64,000 nt of DNA from Limnephilus marmoratus (GCA_917880885.1 OU862923.1:25125770-25189769); one strand, 5' to 3'. Counted from the stretch's first letter, positions 22,504 to 33,445 are shown. Numbers and translations are program-made. Notes: generated by a model from the letters alone, not told the origin.

Positions 22504-23155
22504 GAAGTGAAACTCATTTAGAACCGTTCTGATTTGAAACTCGATAAAACGGAAACGACTCTAAAAAGAGACAAACACATACATCAGTAGAATTTATGTG
22601 TTTGTCTCTTTTTCGCTAGTCAAGAGCCTTACGGCGTAGTCCAGCGGTAAGGCTCTTGACTAGCACTCCGAAGGATCGAATCCCGGCGTGTCAAATATAT
22701 TTTATTTGATTAATTTGTATTATTTCACAATTTATTCATTTAAAATAATATATAGTATATTTGCGGCAAGTTCCAGAGTGGAAGATACTCTCAGTATCGC
22801 ACTGGTGTAAGACCACCATTCAGATTTGAAACGTTGCTTGATATGGCGTTAGCCGTGTTTGGTGACCAGATCTGAATAGCCAGGTACTTCCCCACCTCCC
22901 TCTTCCCCAACTCCTTCCCTTCCCCATTACCTTCAGCCTCACAACATACCCCAATTGGGGATGCCATAGTCCCACTGGCTCGAGACGGGAACAGTTGGGA
23001 CTCTTGGGTGGTATACATGTAAAAAAAAATTTGCTTGCGAGAGAATGAGATAGAATGAAACCTTACCGCATTGGCCGCTTTTGATTATGAGCTAAATGTT
23101 CAAGGCTCCGATTGGTTGAGATTGTGTGGTGAAGGTTTCACTTCTACGGTGTGTG
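22504..23155 (+). mobile_element. Small MITE M1 copy 2, interrupted by a SINE
   Basis: Left end GAAGTGAAACTCATTTAG and right end GAAGGTTTCACTTC match the M1 copy at 16.6 kb. The S1 SINE at 22617-23033 lies within it. A perfect 19-bp inverted repeat (22563-22581 with 22595-22613, arm AAAAAGAGACAAACACATA) abuts the SINE's 5' end. Confidence 0.65.
22617..23033 (+). mobile_element. tRNA-derived SINE (S1) with inverted 5' end
   Basis: tRNA-like head with CGTAGTCCAGCGGTAAGG (A-box region) and GGATCGAATCCCGGCG (B-box), then the S1 body to a TGGTATACATG plus A9 tail. The first 16 bases (22617-22632) are an exact inverted copy of 22647-22662 within the head, giving a terminal foldback. SINE families like this are transcribed by RNA polymerase III and moved by a LINE. 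Confidence 0.85.
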
Positions 23156-23289
23156 AACTACTCTCAATTTTTAACAAATGTAACAAATCCTCTTTTCTTT
23201 AATTTATTTCCTCATCTTCTCCTCTTAGTCAGCCTTTTTTCAGTACTTTTTTTTGCCGAAAATGTGTAAGAAAAATAAAGCAGAGTTAT

Positions 23290-23604
23290 TTACATTCGTC
23301 CCAGCGAAATGGTTGGCAAAGTTTCTGAGGAATGGAGGCAATTTTTCAATAAATGCTTTTGGGAAAACATAATTATGACTGTTCTGTGGTAAAAGGCTAC
23401 ACGGTTAATTAATTGTTTACTGAGCCTTGTAAAAGTTTTGAATGGCTGTTTGCAGGATAAAGAATCAAAGCGAAGTTCGTTGATTCGCAATATTTTGTTA
23501 GAATTTAGAAGTTGTTTTTGCTTTTGAGTTTGAAGGTAAAAATATTCACAATTCTTTTCATATTGACCCACAAGGTTATCTATTTGTAAACTGTTTGATA
23601 ACAT
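23290..23604 (-). other. Unrecognised open frame of 104 residues
   Basis: A lysine- and leucine-rich frame with no domain I can name. It sits among repeats with no supporting context. It might be an exon or remnant of a coding element; equally it may be chance. Confidence 0.15.
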
Positions 23605-23833
23605 AACACCCTATAAAATAGCACAAATAATTACTATACATTACCTTGGTTATTCATTTTTTTTAAATAATGTTTTTTTTAATTACGTTTGTTGATATTT
23701 AATAAGTTGTTAAACAGTGTTCACATTTTGGTTGGGGGTTTACACAATACATAGCTACACTTACCTACATACATCAACATATATCATAGACTGTGCTTGT
23801 AGCTTGATTGTCATAGCTTGATTGTCATATATC

Positions 23834-24087
23834 AGTTGACATTTGTCACATGAGAACGGGTCGTTTTTTCGACTCGTTCTTGTGTTCAACAGCTCGGCTG
23901 TGGAATGATTTGCCGGCCTCTGTGTTTCCTCCTTCCTACAACATGGGTCTCTTCAAGACCAATGTTCATTCCTTCCTCTCCTCAAAAAGACCCTCCACAC
24001 AGCATCCCAGATGACATAGGCCCTGAGGGAAACTATTTTCCTCAGGGCCTCCTGTGTGGAGTCAAAGTAAAAAAAAAAAAAAAAAAA
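23834..24087 (+). mobile_element. Young 5'-truncated LINE copy
   Basis: From TTGACATTTGTCACATGAGA to the A-rich tail it matches 6441-6689 with only about five differences in roughly 225 bases. It encodes only the last ~60 codons of the polymerase. Both hairpin stems are intact. Short length plus an A tail is the usual product of incomplete target-primed reverse transcription. Confidence 0.88.
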
Positions 24088-24674
24088 TCCTTTCCTATCC
24101 ATCCCTATCATTTTCCTATTCATCCCTATGTACCTGCCATTTAACGTTACCATAACAATCAGTCGTCAATCGAAACTCGCCGCGTAAACATCTAATACTC
24201 CGCATGCCGCATCCGCAAACGACACCTGATAGTCTTATGAGTGCATCATCAAACCCAGCCGAGATAGAAGAATAAGAGAAGTGAAGCGCAGTAAGTCCTT
24301 TTTCTCCCATTTCATACATTTCAAAACACACAAAAAACATTCAAGTTCCTTCGACATCCACATCCACATAAATCACACATCATATTTCATCTTCTAAGCA
24401 TAATTTTCTATTATGTTTGCAAATACTCCTCCCGTCAACAGCGAGTTCAACTTATGAGAAGTAGAATAGTACAAAGAATAGAAATAACAAACATATTGAT
24501 ACATAGCACACATAACAGAATTTGACTAAAATAAACACCCTCGGGATTTTCAAACGCGGTGTCACGATCGCTGTGAAAAATAAAAAGCTTTTAGCATTTA
24601 TACGTAGTTGGATTGCAAACATTTCATTGCCATCTATAGATTAAACGTTACAGCATTATATATATACCTATATA

Positions 24675-24988
24675 CTAGCTGACCCGGCCACGCGTTGATG
24701 TGAAACACAACGCCATCTACTGGATGGTTACCCAACCTAGGTTACCAAGGGTTGTGTCGATAAATTAACTCACACCGCCATCTGTTAGAAACTTATGGAA
24801 CTTACAAATTACTTATCCTATAACAAACATAAAATTCGCAATAATAAATTAAAATTAAATGAAAACTATCCTATCTTTTAAGTTGGACCAAATTATACCC
24901 AGCAATCCAAATTTCATCAAAACCAGTTAAGTAGTTTCGGAGTTTATCTCGAACAAACGTTGTGACGCGAGATTATTATATACAAAGA
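24675..24988 (-). mobile_element. Helitron-like element (minus strand)
   Basis: Read on the minus strand it begins TCTTTGTATATAATAATCTC after an A (24989) and ends CCGGGTCAGCTAG followed by T. 314 bp and non-coding. The minus-strand 3' region GTAACCATCCAGTAGATGGC is shared with the copies at 28259 and 34479. Confidence 0.75.
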
Positions 24989-25139
24989 TATCTACAATGT
25001 AACTCTGCGATAAAAGGTTGTTTTCATAAGGGTTCCCCAAGCTTCGATTGAGGTATAATAATGCGTTATGATTTTTCTTTGACTTCACTGATTCATTTTA
25101 TTATTACATGCCTGGCGTCCACATTTGAATTGTTTAGTT

Positions 25140-25400
25140 TGTCTACAAGACACAGAAAAATTATATCATTTTCTTTTTAAAAAAGAAAAACAAACATTCC
25201 CGGGTTAGAATAATCTGACAGTATTTTAAAATTTTCTACTACCATCACAGTAAGCGAAAAATGTTGCTTGTGTCATGACGGAGAAGCCGAGGAATCGAAC
25301 ACGCGATGGGACTCAAACGTAATGCCTACTCAGCCACTGATCTATAAAGGTAATAGTCGCAACTGGGAATCGAACCCACGATCTCTGACTTACCGGGACA
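25140..25400 (-). mobile_element. tRNA-headed SINE (family S3), minus strand
   Basis: On the minus strand: a head with GTGTTCGATTCCTCGGC, then CAAGCAACATTTTTCGC, then a tail with TAACCCGGGAATGTTTG. The plus-strand copy at 30.59 kb has the same order. A second B-box-like GGGTTCGATTCCCAG lies at about 25370-25385, so two tRNA-like heads may be joined. Confidence 0.6.
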
Positions 25401-25889
25401 ATCTTAACCAAATCTGCAATCGAGAATTAACCAAATTATTTAAGCCATTTTTATAATATTTTTAAAAATCCATTTATTTTGCTTTATTAAATTAAGGTTT
25501 AATAAACGTTGAAAGCGTTTCACTTCACAGATTGTATTCAATGCCTATCAAGGCCTTTGTATATGTTGAAGAAAATCAAAGGGAAGATACTTGGTTGATA
25601 CGCGCAATAATCAAACTGAAATGGAAGTATCTCCGTGGATACGCGCCTTGATTTTCGAACTCAATTCAGACGATTACATCGTGTACTACTCACTGAACTG
25701 TCAACCCTCTCAGCCAAGATATTTTCCATGAATGCTTCTGCTATTATGTAGACAATGAATTCGTAATACATATAACACGTGTTATTTGAAGTGGAAGGTG
25801 TATTCCGAATTGTCGTGTAAAAACATAACGAAATGTTCTAACAGTAAAATATTAAGCTCAAATTAGAAATATTGAATTTACCTTAGATT

Positions 25890-26102
25890 TTTTCGTTATT
25901 TGTTTTTGGGGTGTTATGCTGTGTTGCGCTACCTCCTTCTTTAGCCAACGTTTCGGACATCGTTGCAGTGTCCATCATCAGGGCAGATCAGATACATCTA
26001 ACGGATCTGCCCTGATGATGGATACTGCAACGATGTCCGAAACGTTGGCTAAAGAAGGAGGTAGCGCAATACGGCATAACACCCCATAAACAAATAACGA
26101 AA
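25890..26102. mobile_element. Head-to-head pair of PLE-type terminal repeats with hammerhead motifs
   Basis: Two copies of one ~95-bp sequence lie in inverted orientation around a ~12-base centre near 25990-26001. Each runs from GGCAGATC outward through CTGATGA, a hairpin, GAAACGTTGGCTAAAGAAGG and ACACCCCA to AAATAACGAAAA. Minus copy: core at 25975-25981, stem arms 25955-25959 and 25969-25973, GAAA at 25951-25954. Plus copy: core at 26012-26018, arms 26020-26024 and 26034-26038, GAAA at 26039-26042. Inverted terminal repeats upstream of truncated copies are typical of PLEs, but no PLE protein is visible here. Confidence 0.72.
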
Positions 26103-26140
26103 ATACTTTTGGCCGTGAAAATCTGAAAACGTATCTACAT

Positions 26141-26509
26141 TAAATTTGTTTTATTTACATTATCTTCACACAGGAGGTCCTGCAGAAAATAATTTCTCTC
26201 AGGACCCATGTAATCATTGGGGATGCTGTGTGGAGGGTCTTTATAAGGAAATGAAAGCGACAAAGTTCTGGGAAGAAAAAAAGGTATGAGCCGTAGGTCT
26301 GAATATGTACCCACGATAGGTGCCAGGCAATGAGACGCGACAGTCAAGGGTCTCCCTAAGCCATCCTCAGCTGGTAAAGAGCTGAATACACCTAATCCGA
26401 TGAACCCCGGTACCCTTGCTTACACCACCAAACGTAGCAAACATCTATGGCAGAGGTGTTGGTTATCCTATAAATGGTTCCGGGGCGGCGGTAAACAAGC
26501 CCGCCTATC
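26141..26509 (-). mobile_element. Internally deleted LINE derivative, copy 3
   Basis: On the minus strand: TAGGCGGGCTTGTTTACCGC (leader), then ACCCTCCACACAGCATCC, GGTCCTGAGAG...CAGGACC and CTCCTGTGTG (tail). The ORF is entirely missing. The terminal stems carry a few changes. Confidence 0.8.
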
Positions 26510-27489
26510 AAACATTGACGGAAAACACCCACCACTACACAAATATGTTTAATTTTTATTTTGCTCTTCCCAACTTAATTCGAGGATCTAACTACTTTAC
26601 GAAGGATATAAAAAAAGTGACGAAAAAACCATTTCAATCAAGTTTTTTTCTCTTCCTTCTTTATCCTTTCTTCATCGTCTTACAACAATCGGCATCAAAC
26701 CGGTCAGCAACGTAAGCAGATAATCGTGTTAAAATGACAATAGCAGCCAAGTACAATAAGCGTGTTTATACGTCAACGCGTGTGTCTCCACAGAAATCAT
26801 TGTAACTCCGTTATTGTTTTAGTGACATCCCTAAAACAAAAAGTTAAAGGTCGATAATGGATCAAGCTGTACATCCCTATTTAAGTTGTCCATAGAAATA
26901 CATAAAAAAGACCTATTCTATCTGACACACGGCTGACACATATTTTACCCGCCAAATCGCCTACGGGCCGCTCGACATTGTTAATGTTTATTAAATATTT
27001 TTATATGAAATGATAAAAAAGTGAGGTAACGAAATTGTTTATTATACATTTATACAATAGAATAAGTATTTTTTTTTAGATAATCCGTGATTTTAGTACC
27101 GTTTTAACATAAAAACATCACGTGAGTCATTTTTACATTTTTTTTATGTTTGCATTCCAAATTTTAATATTTACAAATGTTAATATTTATTTGTAATATA
27201 ACAATTTGAAAGCTTATTTTGTAACCTTTCTAAAACAGGTTTTTACTATTCGGTTACATTCAGAAATGTTTCATTTATAGAGCTTTAATTGTGAAGCGGT
27301 AATAACACAAAGTTTTGGTAAAACTGACATTTTGTTTTAAGACATTAAAAGTGAATATTCGCGATATATCGTACAGGAAAACGCTATAATTCCATTGGTT
27401 GGAGGTTGTTGGGACTACGTTATGTTAACCAATTTGAAAATGGATACCTAGACAGATTCGTTCTTATCATTTTTATTAGCAGTAAGTAG

Positions 27490-27720
27490 TAGCAGTGGTA
27501 GATACTGCCAACTTCCGCTTGTGAAAAACCACGCATCGGAAAGCCGAAACATTGCTTGAAATACCATTATTAGCCGTGTTTTGTGAACAGGTACCTATGG
27601 ACTGCTAGGTACTTCCCATGCTTCCCTTCTCCGTCTCGTTTCCCTGCCCATTTACTTCATCCTCACAACATACCAAAATTGGGGATACAGGTTGTATTCG
27701 TGCTTGTGTAGTGTTTTTAA
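27490..27720 (+). mobile_element. Old S1 SINE body fragment
   Basis: GAAACATTGCTTGAAATACC, TTAGCCGTGTTTTGTGA, CTAGGTACTTCCCATGC and CACAACATACCAAAATTGGG match the S1 body in order. No tRNA-like head and no A tail are left. Confidence 0.65.
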
Positions 27721-28258
27721 CGTTCAGCAGGAGAACTGCTGATGATGCAAGTATTTATTAACATCATCAAAAGCTAATATCTTAACATATCGTAAAAGTA
27801 ACTCGAGAATACTTATTTTTTATTAAAAAAAATATTTAGGCCCAGAGGGCTTTTACATGATTGGTGGTACAATTTTAACATGTCATGACAGATAATTTTG
27901 AAGAAAGAGAAAGAAATTATTAAAATAAAATAACTTTTTAATTAGATAAACAATGCACACAATGCATAAAAATACACGGAACAAAATCTGAAAATTACAG
28001 TCATTTGAAAGATTTACAAAAACACAAAATAAATATTTTACATGACCCACAAAACTCGCTAAGTTGACGTTGAATATATCTACATCACCTAAGTACTGAT
28101 TTTCCATAGTGTGAAATCGTTGTATCGGAGAGTGGGCAATGTAGTTACCCTTATAGTAGAAAAGTGTATTTTTTCGTGTTGTTATAATAATGTAAATGCA
28201 TTGCGTTTGTACTTTTTTTAAATCTGCAAATAACGATTTTTTTATTATTTGTTAAGAA
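27721..28258. other. No feature recognised
   Basis: AT-rich. The frame at 27883-28107 (minus) is hydrophobic and AT-driven, with no recognisable domain. Confidence 0.3.
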
Positions 28259-28758
28259 CTAGCTGAGACGGCCTGCGTTGCTGTGGCTAACGAAACACAA
28301 CGCCATCTACTGGATGGTTACCCAACCTTTATAATCAAGTGTTCAAATCCACACCGCCCGCTTGCCAGCCCGCTCGTCCACCACATACAGACATTCTCCT
28401 TTAATTTAACCAATTAAAAAGTCCTACCCACTGGACTACGACCTCCTTAGTCCAGTGGGTAAGACTCTTGACTCACAGTCCGGAGGTCGCGGATTCAAAC
28501 CCGGCATGCGCAAAAAAATTTTATTTGATTAATTTGTGTTATTTTACAATTAATTCATTTAAAATAATATATAGTATATTTGCGGCATGTTCCAGAGAGA
28601 TACTATCAGTATCGCCCTGGTGTAAGACCACCATTCAGAATTGAAACGTTGCTTGAAAATGGCTTTAGCCGTGTTTGGTGACCAGATCTGAATAGCCAGG
28701 TACTTCCCAACCTTCCTCGTCCCCTCCCCACTACCTTCAGTCTAACAACATACCCCAA

Positions 28759-29618
28759 TAGGCCACTTGCATGGACTTCATAACGACTTGGAAAAAATCG
28801 TGTGGATAGAGTTTTTTACTAAGATTACGAAAATGTTAGTAAAAATTTTTAGAAATGTACAGTTTTTTTATTTTTAAATAAATAAATCCCTTATTTGGGC
28901 TCGTGACGTCACTACATGAAAATGTCCCGTCGCCGAAAATGTTCCTATTAATTTTATAAAATTCCACACTGATTTATTTTTTTATATGGCATCACTTTGA
29001 TTTCAGGCGAATTTTTGAATTCGTTCACTAGATTTATTGTTTGTTCTCTGCGAACTTATCATTTGGTTTGATTTTTTGACAGATGTTCTGAAGAGAACCC
29101 CGTACAATTAATGGGTACGGGGTTCTCTTCAGAACGTGAAGAGGATGTCGGTACATGTTTTAGTGGTATAATGATTATGGTGCTGATTTTAACAAAATAA
29201 AATTTTATAATATTCTTATTATTATTACAATTTACAAGTTCAAGTATATTACATTGAATTTAGTAATATAGACGCTGTACATTATAATGATTTATGATCA
29301 ATAAGATGGATCAAGGAAAAAAATATTTATGAGATGTAATATTTTTGGTATGCCTCGTTATTCTCCTGTGCCATTCGTGTGAAAAACGTTCTTTTTTTTT
29401 AAAATGATTTTCGGCTATGTAATTATCGTTTTTTCACACCTATAAAATTATGTTCCGTCTTTCCGGTTTATAAAAAATGGTCTGATTTTTCGGATTGAAA
29501 TTTTCAAAAAATCCCCAGGGTTTCAAAAATACGATTAAAAAAAAAAAAAATACAGAATGTCTTAGAATATTTGCCTAAACCGGAAAAATTTTTTAAAAAA
29601 TGTGATGCAAGTGGCCTA
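28759..29618. mobile_element. TIR element, copy 2, inserted in the SINE
   Basis: Inverted termini TAGGCCACTTGCAT and ATGCAAGTGGCCTA, placed exactly at the SINE palindrome CCCCAA/TTGGGG. Because that palindrome extends the inverted repeat by chance or design, the exact ends and the target duplication (TA or none) cannot be fixed from this copy. Copy 1 lies at 1-613. Non-coding. Confidence 0.78.
29085..29135. repeat. Perfect 21-bp hairpin unique to copy 2
   Basis: Arms 29085-29105 and 29115-29135 (GTTCTGAAGAGAACCCCGTA C and inverse) are separated by 9 bases. Copy 1 has the left arm's sequence once, at about 120-145, without the inverted second arm. The second arm thus arose by local inverted duplication after the copies diverged. 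Confidence 0.85.
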
Positions 29619-30409
29619 TTGGGGATGCCATAGTCTCACTGGCTCCAGACGGGACCAGTTGAGATTCTTGTGCGGTTATTCACTGTAAAAAAAAATTTAC
29701 ACAAAACCTTGGCAAATTATATAGATAAACCTTATTCATGAATCACTCTATCTATTGATGAAAACCGCATGAAAATCCGTTAAATAGTTTTTGAGTTTAT
29801 CGCGAACAGACAGACAGACGCGGCGGATGACTTTAATTTATAAATATGTAGAGATACGGGAAAGATACCACGTATGTAACATGTCGGTTTGTACATATCT
29901 ATAAACCACCTCACAAGGCCGAGCCTTTTCCAAGGTGCTAGTTTTTATACCTGATGTAACCAAATATTTTTTTCAATCAAATAATTTTGTGTACCAAAGA
30001 AAGTAAATACTTCTGAGAACCGTTTCTTTGTTATTTTTGTTGAAGTTTTCCATTTTATCTATCTGAGATGATCTCCGATGATTCGTTACAGAGAAGAATT
30101 TTGGAATCCAATTTCTGCAAATAAACGATCTAGACAGTTTTTTTCAGATTTCCTATGAGGACTTTCGGTGATTATTTCGGAAAATGTTAAAGTAATCATT
30201 AAAATCACTCCAATATTTTTCTTTGAAATTTAACTTCTTACTTGTCAACCAAAAAAATAATTAGTCCTTGTTATACTTTTGTTTGAATCTTTGATAGCTC
30301 ACGAACGATTTACCTATAGGTAACTTTAGCGTAAGTTTTTTCATAGTGTTCTTTCGCTGATTTATATTCCAATCCTTTAAAAAAAATCGTAAGATAAAAA
30401 AGAAGGCAG

Positions 30410-30490
30410 TTAATAAGTTTGGTTCGGTAGCTAAATTGGTAAAACACCCACCCCACAAGCGGAAACGTGTTCGAGTCCCGCTCTCACGAA
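30410..30490 (+). other. tRNA-like sequence, probably SINE head or pseudogene
   Basis: GTAGCTAAATTGGTAAAACA resembles an A-box region and GTGTTCGAGTCCCGC a B-box. I could not build a consistent cloverleaf, and the following sequence is AT-rich, so a functional tRNA gene is unlikely. Confidence 0.35.
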
Positions 30491-30587
30491 TTATATTTCG
30501 CGTATTTATAATGCATAATCAATGAAAACCATTATTATTGTTTAACAAACAGATAAGATACGATTATTAAAAAAAAACAGAATATGC

Positions 30588-30787
30588 AATTCATATCGGT
30601 CAGTGGTTGAGTGGGCATAGCGCTTGGGTCCCACATGGGCGTCGCGTGTTCGATTCCTCGACTGGCTAAGTCCTCTATCACAACACAAGCAACATTTTCG
30701 GCTTTCTGTGGTGGTAGTAGGAGATTTTCAAACATTGTTGGGTTATTCGTAACCCGGGAATGTCTGTCTTTCTTAAAAAAAAAAATG
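30588..30787 (+). mobile_element. tRNA-headed SINE (family S3)
   Basis: Head: GGTCAGTGGTTGAGTGGGCA (A-box region) and GTGTTCGATTCCTCG (B-box). Tail: CAAGCAACATTTTCGGC, GGTGGTAGTAGGAGATTTTC and TAACCCGGGAATGTC, ending in an A-rich tract. Copies: 25.14-25.40 kb (minus), 39.30-39.43 kb and 52.74-52.88 kb (fragments). Frames on either strand over it are artefacts. The M1 fragment follows directly at about 30791. Confidence 0.72.
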
Positions 30788-31234
30788 TCATAGAAGTGAA
30801 ACCTTCATAAAACTGAAGTAGACAAGAGTGGAGACTACGACGCACTTTTTTATCAATGGGAAGGATGATTTTTTCCATATTTCTGTCGTCGAATTCCGGT
30901 GCACTTTTTCCTATACATTTGGTCATCTTATTAGTATTTGCGTTTTCGTCTTCGGAGTCACTTGATGTCGCTTTCTTTTGTATTTTCTTTGCTTGTTCAT
31001 TTTGGAGTGGTTTGAAGATAGGATATTGAGTTTACAAAAATTAAAAGATTTATTTTTTCATGAGATTTCGTGGGAATCGATAATTGATCAGCTGAAGGTC
31101 TAGCCGCTAAGGTTCGTCAAGCGCTTTATATCACAAAAGTAAAGGAGACTTGCATGGAACCGTGGATTTGTCGTATTATATTGGAACTGAGTACCCGTGA
31201 AAATAATAAATCTTTAATCTTATCTACATTATTA

Positions 31235-31400
31235 TCTAGCAACGGCTCCACCCCTACCATAATAAAACATTGTTCAAAACTGTCAAATTAGTATAAGCTT
31301 TCCCTGACGAAGGAACGTTTGTTCCGAAACCGGTCGGATTTGCGCATCAAAGAAGTGGTTTATACAAAGTTGAATTATTTCATTTTTCTATAATGGATAA
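31235..31400 (+). mobile_element. PLE-type 3' terminal repeat with hammerhead-like core
   Basis: CTGACGA (31304-31310), stem arms GGAAC (31312-31316) and GTTCC (31321-31325) with loop GTTT, then GAAA (31326-31329), a short ACC/GGT stem and C at 31335, followed by GGA, which can pair with the TCC just before CTGA. This is the hammerhead order. The upstream AGCAACGGCTCCACCCCTAC is shared with 44.15 kb, where PLE protein precedes it. Confidence 0.72.
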
Positions 31401-31455
31401 CCCCAAAGTAATAGCTACATTAAAAAAATAATAATAATAAATCTTTAATTTTTAT

Positions 31456-31575
31456 TTCATTCTATCACAGGCTAAATCCCACAAATGATGTGTTTGTCTC
31501 TTTTTAGTGTCGTTTGCTTCCGTTTCATTGAGTTCCTAATCATAACGGTGCTAAAGAAGTTTTCACTTCAATAAC
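31456..31575 (-). mobile_element. Partial small MITE M1
   Basis: TGTGTTTGTCTCTTTTTAGT and AAGAAGTTTTCACTTC match one half of the M1 copy at 34993-35222. The other half is missing. Confidence 0.5.
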
Positions 31576-31883
31576 CTATTGACTGAGTCATAGTGTCATT
31601 ACTGACATCTTTCCGTAAGTTTGTTTGTTACGTTCCGATTCCGTTTTCAAGAAGGTAACCGTTTTAATGGTTCAGAAAAGATTATATTTTCGAATGGGAA
31701 AATAAAGGGTTGATCAATTAATTAGTAAGGTATTTCAGTACTTACTTACTCATTGTAAAATTTCAGAGAAGGTATTGATTTATTATAAAAACAGATACAC
31801 TTTAACACTTTACTAAAATAAATCAGAAACATACTTTTTTGGACGCAAGGTCTATTATTAATAGAGCTACGAATACAAGTACT

Positions 31884-32605
31884 TTTAGAGCGTTTAACCA
31901 GCCAGCGGACGAAAATCCACATTTCGTCGAAAGTTGTTCTTCCGATCGTGCAGGGCGGTTACAATGAGAAAGATTGATTATTCTCCGTACCAGCTTTTTT
32001 AAATTATAACTCAATATCGAATGTATTTCAATCCAAATTAGCTTTAATTTATACCTTCATCCAAAAATGCTGAAAGGCGTGATGATAAAACTATTAAAAT
32101 AGTGTACTTTTTGTAGTTATTTTTTGATTATAAGTATTTATCATTTTTCAATAATGTCTAAATTTAATAAGAATGTTAAAAAAATCTGAAATATATTAGT
32201 TTGTAAGTGCGCAAATAAATACACAAATGGACCAATTTTCGTCAAGAAACACATGTACGTACATATTTTTTAATGATTTTATTGAAACTAAAATTAAAAT
32301 TCTAATACATATTTTTGCTAGATAATATATTGATTTATTTTACTGCATGATTACATTATTTGAAATGGGTGTGGTATAATACAAAAACTTTTTTGAAAAT
32401 TTAACAAATCTGCCAACGACCTATGGAATAACCTTATTATACTAAAAATTTAAAAAAAAATCTAAAAATTTATTACATAACTATGCTAGATAAAAGAACA
32501 ATCTTTCGAAATCCATTTATAATTTTTTGTGGAAAAGAGTCAATACGTCTAAAAACTTTTTTGAAAATGACGTATTTCCGGCTTTCTCTGGTAATGCCCT
32601 CTTAA
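31884..32605 (-). mobile_element. TTAA-flanked MITE, family T1 copy B
   Basis: Inverted copy of 12300-13020, about 95% identical by eye. The right TTAA (32602-32605) is intact; the left one reads TTTA. No coding sequence. The two copies lie about 19 kb apart in opposite orientation and could pair. Confidence 0.78.
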
Positions 32606-33235
32606 TAAGAAAGAGTACAAAATAAGCCCGTCAGGCTTCACAGAATCAATTCTTCGAACTTCTTCGTGTATTTTTCATAAATAGACTATTTTTAACAACA
32701 AAAACCAGATATGTGTAAAGATTTGAGATTTTCCCTGCCTTATTCCAAATCTATATATTATACGAGTATATAAATGAATCCCTGTTTCCCTTGGTCACGC
32801 CATAATTTCAGAACGCTTTACCTATGCATTTCATTATTATTTTTTTATAATTTTTTCTAATACTTTGTAGAAGGCTTTTTTTTCAATTATTTCTGGCTTT
32901 CAGAAGGTTCTTACCCAAAGAAAAATTAAGGAAATTGCGCAGAAAATTGAATTATTTCAGAAAACTTAACGACTATTTTAACTTCGCACATTTGAAAGTT
33001 CGCGCATTTGATGAAGTTGAATTTAGCAGGCAGCTGTTTTTTTTTTAATTAAAAGAATTATCTACGGATTTAAAAAAAATATAGATATATTAAATAGGTA
33101 CCTATGTTATGTACCAAATTTGATTTATTGTTCTAATAATATGCAAAAATTAACATTTGTAATATACGTACGAAAAATGAAAATAGGAATAAAAAAATTG
33201 TAATAGGTGGTACGTGAGCTGTTTGAAAACTGAAT
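32606..33235. other. No feature recognised
   Basis: AT-rich; no coding motif or repeat relation was found in the window. Confidence 0.3.
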
Positions 33236-33239
33236 GTAC

Positions 33240-33445
33240 TAGGACTGAATATATAGAACGCGGGCGGGGGGTTTGCGGGACGGGGGAGCGAAAGAGGGGA
33301 GAGGATGGACGGGGAAAGTGAAAGGGGAATGCGGTAGGGTAGGAGATGCGAGAGGGGAACGGGGACGCACGGGAAAAGGACATGCAGGGAGAAACAATTT
33401 ATTACTTTGAATATGACATTGCAAAGGTTGCCGGGAACCAGCTAG
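33240..33445 (+). mobile_element. Helitron-like 3' end with G-rich core
   Basis: A G-rich tract with GGGGG runs (33262-33365), then GGGAGAAACAATTTATTACT, then GTTGCCGGGAACCAGCTAG ending at 33445 and followed by T. The order matches the 3' half of 8606-9104. The 5' end is not identified; the left limit is approximate. Confidence 0.55.

Larger units (their letters stand above)
28425..29690 (+). mobile_element. S1 SINE with inverted 5' end, split by a TIR element
   Basis: The head has TTAGTCCAGTGGGTAAGACT and a B-box-like GCGGATTCAAACCCGG; the body runs to ACATACCCCAA at 28758 and resumes at TTGGGGATGCCATAG (29619 on), ending in A9. Just before the head lies an inverted copy of it (TACCCACTGGACTA, about 28429-28442), as in the SINE at 22.6 kb. 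Confidence 0.82.
28259..29854 (-). mobile_element. Helitron-like element (minus strand) carrying nested insertions
   Basis: Minus strand: starts TCTCTACATATTTATAAATT after an A (29855), ends CAGCTAG at 28262-28259 followed by T. The outer parts are 28259 to about 28420 and about 29690 to 29854. The inner part is an S1 SINE that itself carries a TIR element. Host sequence such as GTTCGCGATAAACTCAAAAA is shared with the Helitron at 34.5 kb. Confidence 0.75.

Noticed and set aside
31823..32014. Frame repeated at 12890-13087, possibly a conserved small protein
   Set aside because: It lies at the end of MITE T1, runs past the element boundary in both copies with different C termini, and is broken in copy C.
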